This document shows, one piece after another, positions 47,318 to 62,160 of a DNA stretch of 64,000 bases (positions within the stretch are counted from its first letter, which is position 1; each line of letters starts with the position of its first letter). The notes below the pieces were generated by a model. It worked only from the letters and a program-made list of their open reading frames with translations. It did no database searches and was not told where the DNA came from. Source of the DNA: Flaccisagitta enflata (lineage: Eukaryota > Chaetognatha > Sagittoidea > Aphragmophora); the NCBI GenBank assembly GCA_965153355.1, contig OZ231126.1, positions 19,158,001-19,222,000 of the forward strand, given 5' to 3'. Both the position numbers and the translations under genes were made by a program.

Positions 47318-48305
47318 ATGGATCTCTCATTCCTCCGCACACTTCAGTCCATCAAAAATATGGAGGAGAAGCCGCCCTTCAAGTTGGAAGATATCGATCT
47401 GACCACATTCACGGCGACGTATCCCGACTTCATCATCGTCGACCAGACACTCAAAGACGGAGTCGATTTGGACTCGAACGGTTTTACTGTTGTGCCGGAG
47501 AAAGAATTCACTGTCAACCACGGCGCGGCTCTTCGAACTGGTCCATTTGCGAGGACGGAGCTCCGCACGAACTCCATCAGCAGAGCCTTAGGCATAGTCA
47601 CGCACACGGCCGTGAGACTAGGCCTAGAGAAAAGTTCCAGAAGTGCGTTCAGGTCCCCTTGTTGGACCGTGATCTTAAAGGAAGGATTGTACATTGATCC
47701 GCGTCTGCTGCTTTGGTCCCCGGCGGAGGCAAAACTGGATGACTTCTCCGTCGAAATCGTTGGCATGAAAGGTGCACGCATATTGTTTCTCCACAAAAAC
47801 CGGGACCCTGGAGGCAATTCGGGGTTCCAATACGTGACGGCGACTCTGAGGAACGTTATAATCCACGACTGCCGCGACGATATCCCGCTCGACGGATCCA
47901 CCTACCGACGGAGTGAAGTTCTCAATTGGTTGTCGGCCACAGTTGAAGCTAAGCTGACCTTAAAGAACTGCTTGCTCACCGGTTGTATTCTCAAATCGGG
48001 AGAAGGCACTATCGTCACCGCCGTGGACACGAATTTCATCGCTTGTCCCATGATCCTAGTTCGACAACGGTCGCGATGCATCATCCAAAACTGCCACATC
48101 GATTGTCGCGTTAGCATTCATCACGACGGCACGCGCACGGGAAACTTTCCGCTTTTCGACGTGTATCCAGGAGCGTCTCTTTTTGTGCCAGAAAAGCGTC
48201 GTTTGGGGCTACGGAAAAGTCTTGGATACTCAAGGTTCTGGAACGGAAGTCACTCTAGAAGATAATCGTTTCACTGTGTGGGATTGCATCGGGGAAATCA
48301 AGGAC
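47318..48305 (+). pseudogene. 5' part of beta-helix/MYND family gene, frameshifted and truncated
   Basis: An ATG in AAGCCATGG starts a copy collinear with the intact neighbour (MDLSFLRTLQSIKNMEE; VEIVGMKGARILF; LTLKNCLLTGC). After YPGASLF one extra base at about 48180 (CTTTTTGTGCC against CTTGTGTGCC in the intact copy) shifts the frame, and the reading stops at 48263-48265 in unrelated sequence. The other frame then resumes the family sequence (GYGKVLDTQGSGTEV, EDNRFTVWDCIGEIKD) until about 48303, where a G-run and an 11-bp TGTTAAAACCG array begin. The last beta-helix rungs and the whole MYND finger are missing. A truncated protein of 315 residues is possible, but inactivation is likelier. 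It lies 288 bp after the intact gene, which suggests tandem duplication. Confidence 0.82.
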
Positions 48306-48309
48306 AGGG

Positions 48310-48680
48310 GGGGGGATGCTAAAATTATTTTAACACGTTTTAACAGCTTTTAACACGAGGTACCTGTTATTTTCCAGACCTGATGTTAAAATCGTTTAAA
48401 CACGTTTTAACACACTGATTTCCCAAGTTTCTTTTTAGAGCTGTGTTAAAACCGTGTTAACACCGTGTTAAAACCGTGTTAAAACTGTGTTAAAACCGTG
48501 TTAAAACCGTGTTAAAACTGTGTTAAAACTGTGTTAAAACCGTGTTAAAACTGTGTGTAAAACTGTGTTAAAACTGTGTGTAAAACTGTGTTAAAACCTA
48601 GTATAAAATTTGTTAAAACCATTTTAAAACCGTCTTTAACCTGTGAGAATTTTGTGTTGAAATTGTGTTAAGATCATTAG
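48310..48680 (+). repeat. 11-bp tandem array (TGTTAAAACCG)
   Basis: Irregular AACACGTTTTAAC units followed by about 18 TGTTAAAAC(C/T)G units. It abuts the break in the MYND pseudogene after a G8 run, so it marks the inserted or rearranged sequence that removed the 3' end. Confidence 0.85.
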
Positions 48681-49021
48681 TTGAATCACATACGGGGACT
48701 GTAATTTTGAAGCTTTTTCTTTAGTTGGCCAGTGAGGCTGTAGGGGAGGGCTGCACTTTTTGGGGAGATTAACTTCCTGTATTTCACTTTCATCTGTAGA
48801 ATTTTGAAGGCGCGAACAATTGACAGATCGTGAACATCAGATTTTGATTGTTCGTGTCCTTTCTCTATGTAAATAGGAAAATCCGTTACGGGCCATTTAC
48901 AGTATTACCTTTTTCCGTACTTTTTGAAGTCAGCAGCACATCAAATGACGTAATGTCAATTATTAGTTAGTTATGTCGTTTTTAAACTTCAGGGCGATAT
49001 TTTCCTCTAATTCTTGTCAAG

Positions 49022-50020
49022 ATGGCGACTTCCTACTTCGAAAAGTCCTCACATCACTTTAGCCGAAACCTAAAATTCGAGAACGGAAGTAACCCTTTGA
49101 ACGAGTTGTCCGAGTTGTTCGAGGACAGCCTGCACAATGGTTCACAATGGTTCGAATGGATTATCACCTTGAATGATATGCAGGACTGTTGCTGTCTCAA
49201 AGTGAGGGTAGCCTCTTTTTCTCGTTACAACAAGACCATTCTGATCGAGAACTTGCGCTTATCTCCGTCCATGAAAAGCGGCTTGGAACCAGAGGGGGTC
49301 CAACAGTTTCTCTGCCGTTTCCCTACGAGGTACATAACTGTGGCGGAAATTGTGTTCAACTGTCCAAAAGAGCTCCTCGATCAGGTCCAGTTTGACGTAA
49401 CCTTTCGGCGCGCTTCGCCTGCACCTAAAGGGAGATGCTCGTGTCGGCCACGCCTTGAATCTTCGCCGAGGGCCACGGCTATGCACGCGTTGTTGTCGGC
49501 GGACTTAGCGAAGCAGTTTGGCGACGAAGCGACCTCCGATGTCACCTTCATCGTCGGCGATCGTTTGTTCCCGGCCCATAAGTGGATTCTCCAGGCGCGC
49601 GTTCCTTACTTCAAGAACATGTTCTCTTCTCAAATGCTCGAAACCAAAACCAGCAAAGTACGCGTTAAGGACGCCGATTCCGACACGTTCCGTCACATGC
49701 TCAGATTCGTCTACTGCGGCGAGTTGCCGAGCGACATGGACTCTGTCGCTGAGCATCTACTTCCGTTGGCTGATAAATACGGCATCGATCAATTAAAAGT
49801 CGCCTGCGAGGCCAGTCTCAGGAGGTCACTCGATAGGATCAACGCCATCGTAACGCTGCTGGTCGCAGAGTTTTACGGGTGCCCCAAGTTGAAAGAGACT
49901 TGCATCGAAAAACTCTCGGACTGGAAGGAAGTCATGGATGCTAGTGAATTCGGGCCGCTCAAAGATTATCCCGAGTTGCTCATTGCGATTCTCACCTATA
50001 AGAAGCAGGCCTGTATATAG
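49022..50020 (+). CDS. BTB/POZ-domain protein, SPOP-like organisation, single exon
   Basis: 332 residues, ATG in CAAGATGGC (good context). Residues 1-150 may be a diverged MATH-like substrate domain (WFEWIITLNDMQDCCCLKV); that is weak. Residues 160-275 are a clear BTB domain: LAKQFGDEATSDVTFIVGDR, FPAHKWILQARVPYFKNMF, ADSDTFRHMLRFVYCGELP, PLADKYGIDQLKVACE. A BACK-like helical tail follows (INAIVTLLVAEFYGCPKLKE). This order resembles SPOP/TDPOZ/RDX proteins, which are CUL3 ubiquitin-ligase adaptors that bring substrates through the MATH domain. Such genes often expand as intronless families in invertebrates. A polyadenylation signal lies about 80 bp downstream. The BTB assignment is firm, the SPOP-type role is inferred. 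Confidence 0.85.
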   Translation: MATSYFEKSSHHFSRNLKFENGSNPLNELSELFEDSLHNGSQWFEWIITLNDMQDCCCLKVRVASFSRYNKTILIENLRLSPSMKSGLEPEGVQQFLCRFPTRYITVAEIVFNCPKELLDQVQFDVTFRRASPAPKGRCSCRPRLESSPRATAMHALLSADLAKQFGDEATSDVTFIVGDRLFPAHKWILQARVPYFKNMFSSQMLETKTSKVRVKDADSDTFRHMLRFVYCGELPSDMDSVAEHLLPLADKYGIDQLKVACEASLRRSLDRINAIVTLLVAEFYGCPKLKETCIEKLSDWKEVMDASEFGPLKDYPELLIAILTYKKQACI

Positions 50021-50098
50021 TTCCACATTTCCTCAAAGATTTAAAGGGTTTGGAGATGGGGAAGAAATTCAGAGTGGGAAAGAAGAAAATTTGGGGAA

Positions 50099-50104
50099 AA
50101 TAAA
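50099..50104 (+). terminator. polyadenylation signal AATAAA for the BTB gene
   Basis: AATAAA 79 bp after the BTB stop codon. Confidence 0.6.
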
Positions 50105-50558
50105 CTTTTGATAGCGTTGGGGAGTGAAACATTTGAGTCCGTTTTTCATAGTGGAGTTAGTGTATGACGCACTTTGACGCAGTATATAAACATTTGTCAG
50201 TGAAGTAGATCTGATGGCGTTATGATTTGTAACTTTTTATGCAATATAGCTATGAAGCTGCTGAACACAAATCAGTAACAAACAGCAATATTTAGGCAGC
50301 CGCCTTTCGCCGATTCCCATTTTTCTAGTTGAAAAAGCAGGATTCAAACCCATGAAATTCTTCACTCTCCCTGTCTACTTCTGACAGTATTAAATCATAA
50401 AATCATAAAAATCATAAAAATTGATGAGTTAAACACAATTTAACATTATTTAAATTTTAAATAGATTTTTTATTGCTATATGGGGGAGAAAATCAGATTT
50501 TGTAATGCAATGTTGCGGGGAAGAAAATTCAAGTAGGGGGGTGGGGAATTAATCTAAG

Positions 50559-50923
50559 GTCATGGAACTATAAACACCCCTGATAAAAAGCCCTCGAGTG
50601 CGAACGCGGTAGCGGATGCGGAAGCGGAAGTGGATGGCGAGGAGTCCAACGATGACTCCGAGTCGGTTGACGAGGAGATGGCGAACGAAGACAGCGATAC
50701 AGAGTCGGTTCACGCGCCGATAGCGAATGGCGACGATGATGACAGTGACGCAGAATCAGTTCACGCGCCGGTGGGGGAAGACGACAGCGACGCGGACTCG
50801 GTTCAGGCGCTGGTGCCGAGTCCTGACAGCGACGATGAGTCCGAAGACGCGGAAGAAGAAAATTCTGCAAGCGAAGCGGACTCTGACAACGACAGCGACG
50901 CGGATGATGATGGTGAAGAATAA
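50559..50923 (+). CDS. acidic Asp/Glu/Ser repeat protein, C-terminal exon (partial)
   Basis: Open frame from a possible acceptor (ctaag|GTCATGG, 50554-50558) to TAA at 50921-50923. It encodes an imperfect repeat around ESVHAP and DSDADSV (DTESVHAPIANGDDDDSDAE, then SVHAPVGEDDSDADSVQ) and an acidic tail ending DSDADDDGEE. The periodicity at the protein level with synonymous variation at the DNA level favours real coding sequence over a microsatellite. No ATG lies in frame, so an upstream exon is needed; none was identified in the 530 bp after the BTB gene. AATAAA overlaps the stop codon. The style resembles the acidic exon at 1-174. Function unknown. Confidence 0.4.
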
Positions 50924-51327
50924 AATTGCAGTCTGGTGTACGGTGCGCCACGAGATTGTGCAAACTGACTTCTTTTTTAACAGCCTTGCTACTGTTAGTG
51001 TTCACGTTTTTGTTGTCAATATTCAAGAGTATCGTCCGAAAATTTCTGTTTATTTCAACGTCTTGTTCTCGTTCATTTCTTTACTAACGTTTTACTCCCG
51101 TGTCCCTATCATCGTTTTCAGCAGTCATATGATAAACACCCAATCATTGCGTTCTATGCGCTTTCAGATACGGATAGAAACTAGTTATACATAGTATTAA
51201 TCAGACTTGAAAAGACGGCGTCAGGTATCCCTTTGACTTAAGGCCTTCTCTCCTGCTGCCCTTTTGTGCGACGGTGGCGATCCAAACGAGTTTGTCTCGG
51301 TTTTGAAAGGCGCTGCCTCCAGGATTC

Positions 51328-51340
51328 GATGGTGACGTCA
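51328..51340 (+). promoter_or_regulatory. CRE-like site upstream of RAB2A
   Basis: TGACGTCA in GGTGACGTCATTCC about 100 bp before the RAB2A start codon, within a GC-richer stretch (51210-51390) that is the likely promoter or 5' UTR. Confidence 0.35.
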
Positions 51341-51435
51341 TTCCTCAGTGGGTTGATCTGCAAAAGTCGCACAGCTGTGTAGAAATTCTCTTTAAAAAAT
51401 TACGTCAAAATCGTGCAATTCCAACGAATCTAACC

Positions 51436-55609
<4,174 letters not shown>

Positions 55610-55962
55610 TCTCCTGATCCTCCTCGAGTGTCAGCTATATCAGCGGAGTTTTATTACAAAAATCCCTTGTCACTTGTAGATTCTTTCCATTTGTATATGT
55701 AAATTGATGAAATTTATTATTGCTATGGTCTTGATTCTTCTTCCGAATCGTCAATCTTTTATTTTACTTAATTAAGAATTTGAGATGGCATACATCTGTA
55801 TATGTTTTAAAATTTGGGTGGGAATTTGTTCTCTTTTTACAAACATCGTGAAAAAATGTCTTTGAGCAAAGTTGCTTTCTCTTCCTTCTACCAGTATTCA
55901 GTGGAAATGACTTTGGTGTACTAAGTGTAGAAGTCTCTCTCTCTCTCTCTCTCTCGCTCTCG

Positions 55963-56034
<72 letters not shown>

Positions 56035-56786
56035 CCCCTCTCCTTCTGTGCCCCTTTCCCTTTACATTGTCCGCACTTGGCCGATGTTTATCATGGACGT
56101 TTCTTTTCCTTTCTTTCCTTTCTTTCCATCGACCGCACTCGCTGTTTAAATGTGTCTATCCTCACTCTGCAAAGAGGCTTCTCGTCTGAATGCTTTCTGT
56201 ATTAAATTGTAGCATAAAGTTCTAGTCTCGCGTGTAGAGGGCGCTCTTTTGCTGCTCGATATGCGTTCGTCTCTAACGATCCTTTTTCTTGGGTCAATAT
56301 CTCCCTTAATTACGACTTAAAATAACTTTTTTTCAAATCCGACCCCGTGCGTAGAATTATTGCACACTTCAGTGTCCGTTTCTCATGAGTTATAATCTTA
56401 ATTGGTTTCATGTCAACATCTTCAGTTAAACACAGGATTGCTGCAGGCAGCCTTTTATCGCTCTTCAAGTCTTCAGATGTAAGTAGTTGTAATCTTCTGG
56501 CCCATGTATCCTTTGTTTTCTGATCCATTAAATAATCGGTGAATTTTGTCGTAAATATTCTAAGTTTTATCTAAATAAATACAATTTTATTTAAACTATG
56601 ACGTATTTTTACTCAACCGGTTCAGGATCATGTGTGCAATCTTGTGTTCAAGTTGATTCGTGTTGTATACCTTAGCTTGATGAATGTTTGAGGAATGAGG
56701 TGGTTTTCTTTATTAAGCGTTTGAAGTCACCATTGTCTTATCGATGATTGTACAAAGCATATAGCCATGAACGGGAAATAAAACAA
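55610..56786. other. RAB2A 3' region with (CT)n microsatellite
   Basis: Contains RAB2A 3' UTR sequence and a (CT)n/(CGCT)n tract at 55936-56032. No second gene was seen. Confidence 0.5.
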
Positions 56787-56911
56787 ACAAGGCCGGATAC
56801 ACGGCCACTCTAGTCGCGTGCGGGTGGGCAGGAGCAGTGCTGGAGAAGGTCACTAGGGCATCTGGGCAGGAGCAGTATGCTCAAAAAGCTCAAAAACGCC
56901 GAAAAAGTAAA

Positions 56912-58277
56912 TAACCTTGGGGACAAAAAAAATGGCGGATTTTTAAAACAGATTTTATCCATCTCAATTCAAGAAAAACTTAATAAAATCGGTGATGGTT
57001 AGAAAGCTCTTTGAAAGATCTTTCATTTGTGTTGTATCTGGAAATTTCAGCTCAAACGGTTTAGAAGTTAGAGTAATTTGAACATGACTACCCCTTTTCT
57101 GGACCGCCCGAAACTCTTAAAAGGGAATTTGAAAAAAAGTTAGAATTTCAAAAAATGATAGAAGACTCAGTCCGATTTCTAAAAAATTTTAGGTGGTAAT
57201 TCAAGTGACCGTCTTTTGATATCACCTCAGTTTTTTTTGCTAATCCGACGATTTTTACTACAGAGGAAGGAGAAATATAAGATGTGAACCCCCTAAAACT
57301 GTAGCACCCCCCCTTACAGATCAAACTAAAACAATAAATGGTTTGTGCTGGGTTTTAAATAATAGCTTTAGACTATACAAGTGGCGCCACCAGAGCGATT
57401 TTGAAATTTCAACTCCAGTTTGAAGTTATAGCACAAAAACCTAAATTTTATAAATATTTAAAAATTACTTATTTTAACATGTATATTACTTATATTTTGA
57501 GTTAGAGGTCAAAATTTAAAAATCCCTCTGGTGGCACCACTTGTATTGACACATACATTTTTTCTTTACCCTTCAAATCTCTGTAATACACTTGGTTAGA
57601 GCTGTAGGTGGGGGTGCTACAGTTTTTAGGGGGTTCACATCTTGTATTTTGCACTTCTCTGTAGGGTTTTCATAATTCTATATTTTAGATCTCAATGAAA
57701 TATGTTATAACTAAAGTGGTTTGCTGTAGATACACAATTTTCACTACTGAATCAGCAAAACCTATCCTGTGCTATTCCAATTTAAACATTATTCCCAGAG
57801 CTTCAAAACCATCATGAATTTGATATGATTTTTATCACAACTTGATAACAAAAATCCTTGAAAAAAACCATGTTGTTATCTCGATGACTCTCAGACTGCT
57901 TGAAAATTTTGAGATCTTTTTCATAATGAAAATGATAGAAAAAGTTTGCTGATTTTGAAAACTTTTTAGGAGCTGTCAGAAGAGGGTATTTATGCCTTCC
58001 AGTTCAATTTCCATCAAAATCAGAGAATTTTCACTATGGTTTTAGGACGATTATTTTTAGCACTTATTCTTGCCATGATGCCAGAGTAGAAAGAGAGTAG
58101 TCATGTTCAAACTGCTCTAGCTCCTAAACCGTTTGAGTTAAAAATTTCAGACATGACTCAAATGAAAGATCTTTTGAAGAGCTTTCTAACCATCACCGAT
58201 TTTAATGAGTTTTCATTAGATTAAGATAGATAGAATCTGTTTTGAAAAATCCGCCATTTTTTTTGTCCCCAAGGTTA
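56912..58277. mobile_element. large foldback element, ends TAACCTTGGGGAC
   Basis: TAACCTTGGGGAC, A-run, TGGCGGATTTTT (56912-56945) pairs with AAAAATCCGCCA, T-run, GTCCCCAAGGTTA (58245-58277). Pairing continues inward (AATCGGTGATGGTTAGAAAG; GAAAGATCTTTCATTTG; AAACCGTTTGAG/CTCAAACGG; CATGACTAC). Near the centre lies a second palindrome (57290-57665) with GGGGGTTCAC, GTAGCACCCCC and TGGCGCCACC motifs, so two foldback units are nested. Confidence 0.75.
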
Positions 58278-58302
58278 GACGCAAAAGCGTTAGATGGTCA
58301 GC

Positions 58303-59358
58303 AGTACCCGTGCCCTGCTTAAGACAGCGAATTTCCGAAGGAAAATTAAGTGTTTCACCATACTTTTTGCATCATTATCAGTACAGTATTGAAGCTAAAA
58401 TGCTTTTAATGGATACGTTGTCTCTAAAGACACTTAGTGTTTACCTTTTTATCATATTCTGACCTAAAAAGTAATTTCAACTATGCAATTCACATGAAAA
58501 CAAGCGGGAAAATGATGGTTTTTAGTGATTTTATGCTACCATTTTTTCTCATTTTCTGAGGTCTAAATTCTAAGAAAGCCAAACACAGGAAAATTTTGCA
58601 TTTTGAAAAACATAGTTCCCTCTGTAATCAATTTGGGAAGAGAACTATGTTCTTTGTTTTTTTATTTTTTATGTAAATTTAGAATTTAAACTGGCTCCTT
58701 GTCAGTGATCAAAAATAAAGTAAGTCGAGATTTTCAATAAATTTTCTTTAATAACATTGACCAAACTTGATCTTTCTTGCTAGATAAATGCAAATTTTTC
58801 TTTTATATATTATGTCTGAAGAATCTCTATCACTTTTGTTCACTTGTTTCTTCATTCTCATTCAAACATAATTTCCATTTTGACCATCTTTGAAACAAAA
58901 ATGTTGCCTTCGGAGGGACGCTGTCTTAAGTAGGTTGTGGTTGATGTTGACGGGGGGGGGGGGCAGGGCAGCGGCACTGAAGGGGTCGATGACTTTCACA
59001 CATATGGGGAATTTCTTTTCCTCCTCGTTCTCCTCCGCACCTCCCCTCCCCCCAGCCTCCAGGCCCATTTCTCAGCCTGGAGGCCCATATCCCAGCCTCG
59101 AGGTTCTAATCCCAGCCTTGAGGTCCAAATCCCTAGAGAGTGGAATCTGGGCCTTGGGATTGGAATTTTGGCCTAGAGGGTGGGATTTGGGCCTCAAGAC
59201 TGGAATTTGGGCCTCGAGGCTGGGATATGGGCCTCCAGGCTGAGAAATGGGCCTGGAGGCTGGGGGGGGGGTACGGAGGAGGAGGAGGAGGAGGAGAAAA
59301 TTCCCCATATGTGTGAAGGCATAGGTCATCGACCCTTTCGGGGCCGCTGCCCAAAAGG
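58303..59358 (+). mobile_element. GGTCAGCGGTACCCG-family element with two foldback segments
   Basis: The head GGTCAGCAGTACCCGTGCCC (58304-58323) is followed by a foldback block (CTTAAGACAGCG at 58328 against CGCTGTCTTAAG at 58919-58930). Then come a G12 run, GGCAGGGCAGCGGCACTGAA and a second palindrome whose arms carry CAGCCTCCAGGCCCAT-type arrays (59055-59150 against 59165-59265). It ends with TTTCGGGGCCGCTGCCCAAA. Confidence 0.6.
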
Positions 59359-59431
59359 GGACCAACCAACCGACCGACCAACCGACGGACTGACATAGCG
59401 GGGTGTAGAGTCGCGTAGCACGCGACTAAAA

Positions 59432-60300
59432 ACCCCCATCCTCCTTTTCGCCATCTAAGAACTGGTAGACTGGTCCTTGCAGTCTTGACCATCGATTGGG
59501 ATAGAGGGGTATGGAACAACGCGGGTTCAAGCTTATGGCAGGACAGCGGAGTTGGTACATGACTCCTAATTTCTATCCCGTGATGTAGTCCCTGCCCCCA
59601 AGCCTGTTTGGGAAACTCGATGCTTCATCAGCGCAGCGTTAGATTTGATCTGTAGTTGTCGCGGTCGAAAAAGATGGCTGAAATCTTGACCCGGGAATTG
59701 CGCTTCTAGAGGCGGCCGGATGGACGAACTGGCCTTTTACACAAACATTTTACTGACACATAACAGACATAGCCGTCTTTGTCTTTTTATTGTGCACGAC
59801 GCGGGCTGGGAAAATAAGGGCTTTTCCACAGCCTCATTGGCTCATCTTTCTTTCTGTCTTTGTTTCTTGCCACTTTCGTTGCTTGCTGTATTTGTTACTA
59901 CTCTTTTTTTGCTTGCTGTTTTGTATTTTGCTTTTTTTGTCGCTAGTTTTTTTTTCGCTCTTGTATTTTTTCGCTCTTGTATTTTTTCGTTCTTGCTTTA
60001 TTCTTTTTCTTTCCTACCGTGTTGTTTCCACTACGTTAAGTGTGTAGGAGACATACGGGAAGCAGGGGTTGCCAGTTTACACGACAGGTAAGAACTGTCT
60101 AATGCCGTTATTCGGCATGGCGACAATGGCATAATGTGATGGCCTTTCAAGAATCAAGACATTCGACTGATTCGTACTTTCTTTTCGCGGCTCTGCGGCG
60201 CGACGATTCAATCATAGCATAACTGCAGAACATGTAAGATTAATTTGGCAGCTGTGTGTTGTGTAAAGTGTTGAGTTAATGTAAAAGAAAAAGCGGTATT
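59432..60300. other. intergenic, no gene recognised
   Basis: Pyrimidine-rich in part (59840-60030, with CGCTCTTGTATTTTTT repeats). Hydrophobic open frames here follow from T-rich composition. Nothing else was identified. Confidence 0.4.
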
Positions 60301-60307
60301 TACCCCA

Positions 60308-60560
60308 GCATAAGCATGTGGTCTAGTGGTTAAGAAACAGGAACCTGATCATAACGCCTTGAGTTCGAACCCGAATATCGAGACTTGGTCTGATGTTGCA
60401 GTCGGGATACGTCCCCTCCAATCGCCTGCCAACGATCTGGTTCTTCCCCGCTGCCACAGACCTTCTTGTTGCTTTTTGTCACCACCATTACGTCGGTGAG
60501 AGGCCCTGGAAATATCATATTCACCCAATGTGGGCAGTGCATATTGTGAAGTAACCCAAA
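60308..60560 (+). ncRNA. tRNA-derived SINE (pol III A and B boxes)
   Basis: TGGTCTAGTGGTTAAG (box A, from 60319) and GAGTTCGAACCC (box B, 60361-60372) lie at normal tRNA spacing. They are followed by about 190 bp of non-tRNA sequence (CCACCATTACGTCGGTGAG, GGCCCTGGAAATATCATATT) and an A-run near 60556. This is the classical head-body layout of a tRNA-derived SINE. The CCA-side stem does not pair well, so it is not an intact tRNA gene. Confidence 0.55.
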
Positions 60561-60639
60561 AAAAGGCAAATTAGCCCGTGAGCGAGTTTGAATTCTATCC
60601 GCAACCTTTTACAGGGTCAAAATGAGCTTTTTTAGCCCT

Positions 60640-60805
60640 TTTTTTGTAACTAGCTACAGACTGCATGAAAATACAATGAGAGCAGTCACCCAAATCTATA
60701 GCATTTTATAAGAACATTTTATAAGCCCTTTTTTGTAACTAGCTACAGACTGCATGAAAATACAATGAGAGCAGTCACCCAAATCTATAGCATTTTATAA
60801 GAACG
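60640..60805 (+). repeat. tandem duplication of ~88 bp
   Basis: TTTGTAACTAGCTACAGACTG through ATCTATAGCATTTTATAAGA occurs twice in a row, essentially identical. An inverted relative (GGATTTGATTCACTCC, CTGCTCTCGTTGTGTTTTCA) lies at 62152-62210, so the duplicated block is one arm of a degraded palindrome spanning about 60630-62225. Confidence 0.75.
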
Positions 60806-61343
60806 TCATTTTTTTTCAAAGGCTTTATGTTCTTATTTTCAAGACCAAATGAAGCCTTCAATGTTCTTAGAGCGTTCTTAATTCTAAATATGATATAAAC
60901 TGTAAGAAACCTTATAATGTACTATTACTCAATGATAATAAATATATTTCTATTCAATACTGTTAAAACAAATGCTAATCATTAAAGTCTAAGGATATTT
61001 TCATGAACTTTATTCAAAAATCAAAAAATATCATATTGATTATATTAAAATTCAAATTTTTTCCTAATGTTTTTTTTGATTTTACCTTAAGCAAAATTTT
61101 CTTCTCTACATATGAAGCCTTCGTATATTCTTAAGATGTTCTTAATTTTGGGGCCATTAGAAGCCTTGATGTTCTTATTAACTAGGTTCTTATAAAAAAA
61201 AAGAGTGTACCCCCAACAGCCCACACAGGAGGTGGTATGTGGTTATGTGGCGTATCAATCAAATGATTATGTTTATACGAGTGGCGCCATCGAGGCGATT
61301 TCTCAATTTCCTCCTATTCACCGAGATACAGGCTTCAGAGGGG

Positions 61344-61502
61344 CAAACAAGGCCGGATACACGGCCACCAGTTGCGGACAGGTGGGCAGGAGCGGAAATG
61401 CGCGTTTTCACACTTTTCGACTCGTGCTCACCGACCGACGGACGGACGGACGGACGGACGGACGGACAAAGCCTCTTATAGAGTTGCGTGTCCGCAACTA
61501 AA
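61344..61502 (+). mobile_element. hairpin-ended element, subfamily B (complete short copy)
   Basis: The head AAACAAGGCCGGATACACGG is followed by CCACCAGTTGCGGACAGG and TGGGCAGGAGCGG, then ACCGACGGACGGACGG repeats, AAAGCCTCTTATAGAGT and the terminal hairpin GTTGCG-TGTC-CGCAAC ending in ACTAAAAA. The head copy AGTTGCGGACA (61370-61380) and the tail TGTCCGCAACT (61489-61499) are perfect inverted repeats. In subfamily A the same positions read AGTCGCGTGC and GCACGCGACT. Confidence 0.75.
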
Positions 61503-61511
61503 AAGGAGCTT

Positions 61512-61952
61512 TTTGGGCAGCGGCCCCAACGGGCCGATGTCCTGTAGGACACAGGGGTGAATTTCCAGACATCCTTCCGTCTGTTCGTTCTTACGTACGT
61601 ACGTCCGTCCCCCCCTTCGCCAAAGCTTCTGAGCCTCATGTTCCCATTGAATAACATGGAAAATTGAAGAAAGGCAAAATTCCCATTGAATAACATGGAA
61701 AATTGATAAAGAAATGAAAAAATATGAAATTCCCATTGAATAACATGGAAAATTTACTAGAAGTCAAAGATATGGGAAATCCCTATTGAAAAACATGGAA
61801 AGTTTACAAAATTTTGAAATAAATGCAACCTTCAGATTGAATAATATGGAAAATAGACAATGAAATGGGAAAAAATCCATGTTTTCATTGAATAACAAGA
61901 GAATTAGCCCCCAAGGTCACAAATCAATCCAAGCAGGGCATCGGGTACCGCT
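61512..61952 (-). mobile_element. GGTCAGCGGTACCCG-family element with TTGAATAACATGGAAAA array
   Basis: GGGCAGCGGCCCCAACGGG at the left and GCAGGGCATCGGGTACCGCTG at the right are the reversed ends of the family. CTGTAGGACACAGGGG also occurs in the 36962 copy. The interior holds about six CCCATTGAATAACATGGAAA units. Confidence 0.6.
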
Positions 61953-62029
61953 GACCATGTGCGATCCTTGGATGATTAGTTTCAACACTTTTCGTAACAA
62001 CAAATTTTGACCCTTTAAGGAGCTGTATA

Positions 62030-62160
62030 TAAAGAACTGGGCTGAATCTTCCAAATCGCTCTGATGGCGCCATTTCTATTAATATGGGCTTTGCATTGGT
62101 ACCCTGCATGACCATATAGCACCACCTGTATGAGCTGTAGAGGGTACTGCTATGGATTTG
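62030..62160. repeat. half-foldback sequence with TGGCGCCAT and TACAGCT motifs
   Basis: ATGGCGCCATTTCTATTAAT and ACCTGTATGAGCTGTAGAGG match the conserved arm layout of the foldback elements. A partner arm lies at about 61205-61320 (GAGTGGCGCCATCGAGGCGA), with the subfamily B element and the 61512 element between them. Confidence 0.45.

Larger units (their letters stand above)
56787..59430 (+). mobile_element. hairpin-ended element, subfamily A, split by nested insertions
   Basis: The head AACAAGGCCGGATACACGGC, CTCTAGTCGCGTGCGGGTGG and GGCAGGAGCAGTGCTGG (56787-56911) ends in GAAAAAGTAAA. The matching tail GGGGACCAACCAACCGACCG, ATAGCGGGGTGTAGAGT and hairpin AGTCGCGTAGCACGCGACT (59356-59427) lies 2.4 kb away. 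In short copies (12502-12700) these two parts are contiguous, so 56912-59355 is inserted material. Confidence 0.6.

Noticed and set aside
48310-48680. Telomere-like or centromere-like repeat
   Set aside because: The 11-bp TGTTAAAACCG unit matches no known telomere repeat and is confined to about 370 bp at a pseudogene break.
50341-50395. Box B-like sequence (GGTTTGAATCC on minus, 50340-50352)
   Set aside because: No box A at a suitable distance and no cloverleaf; insufficient for a tRNA or SINE call.
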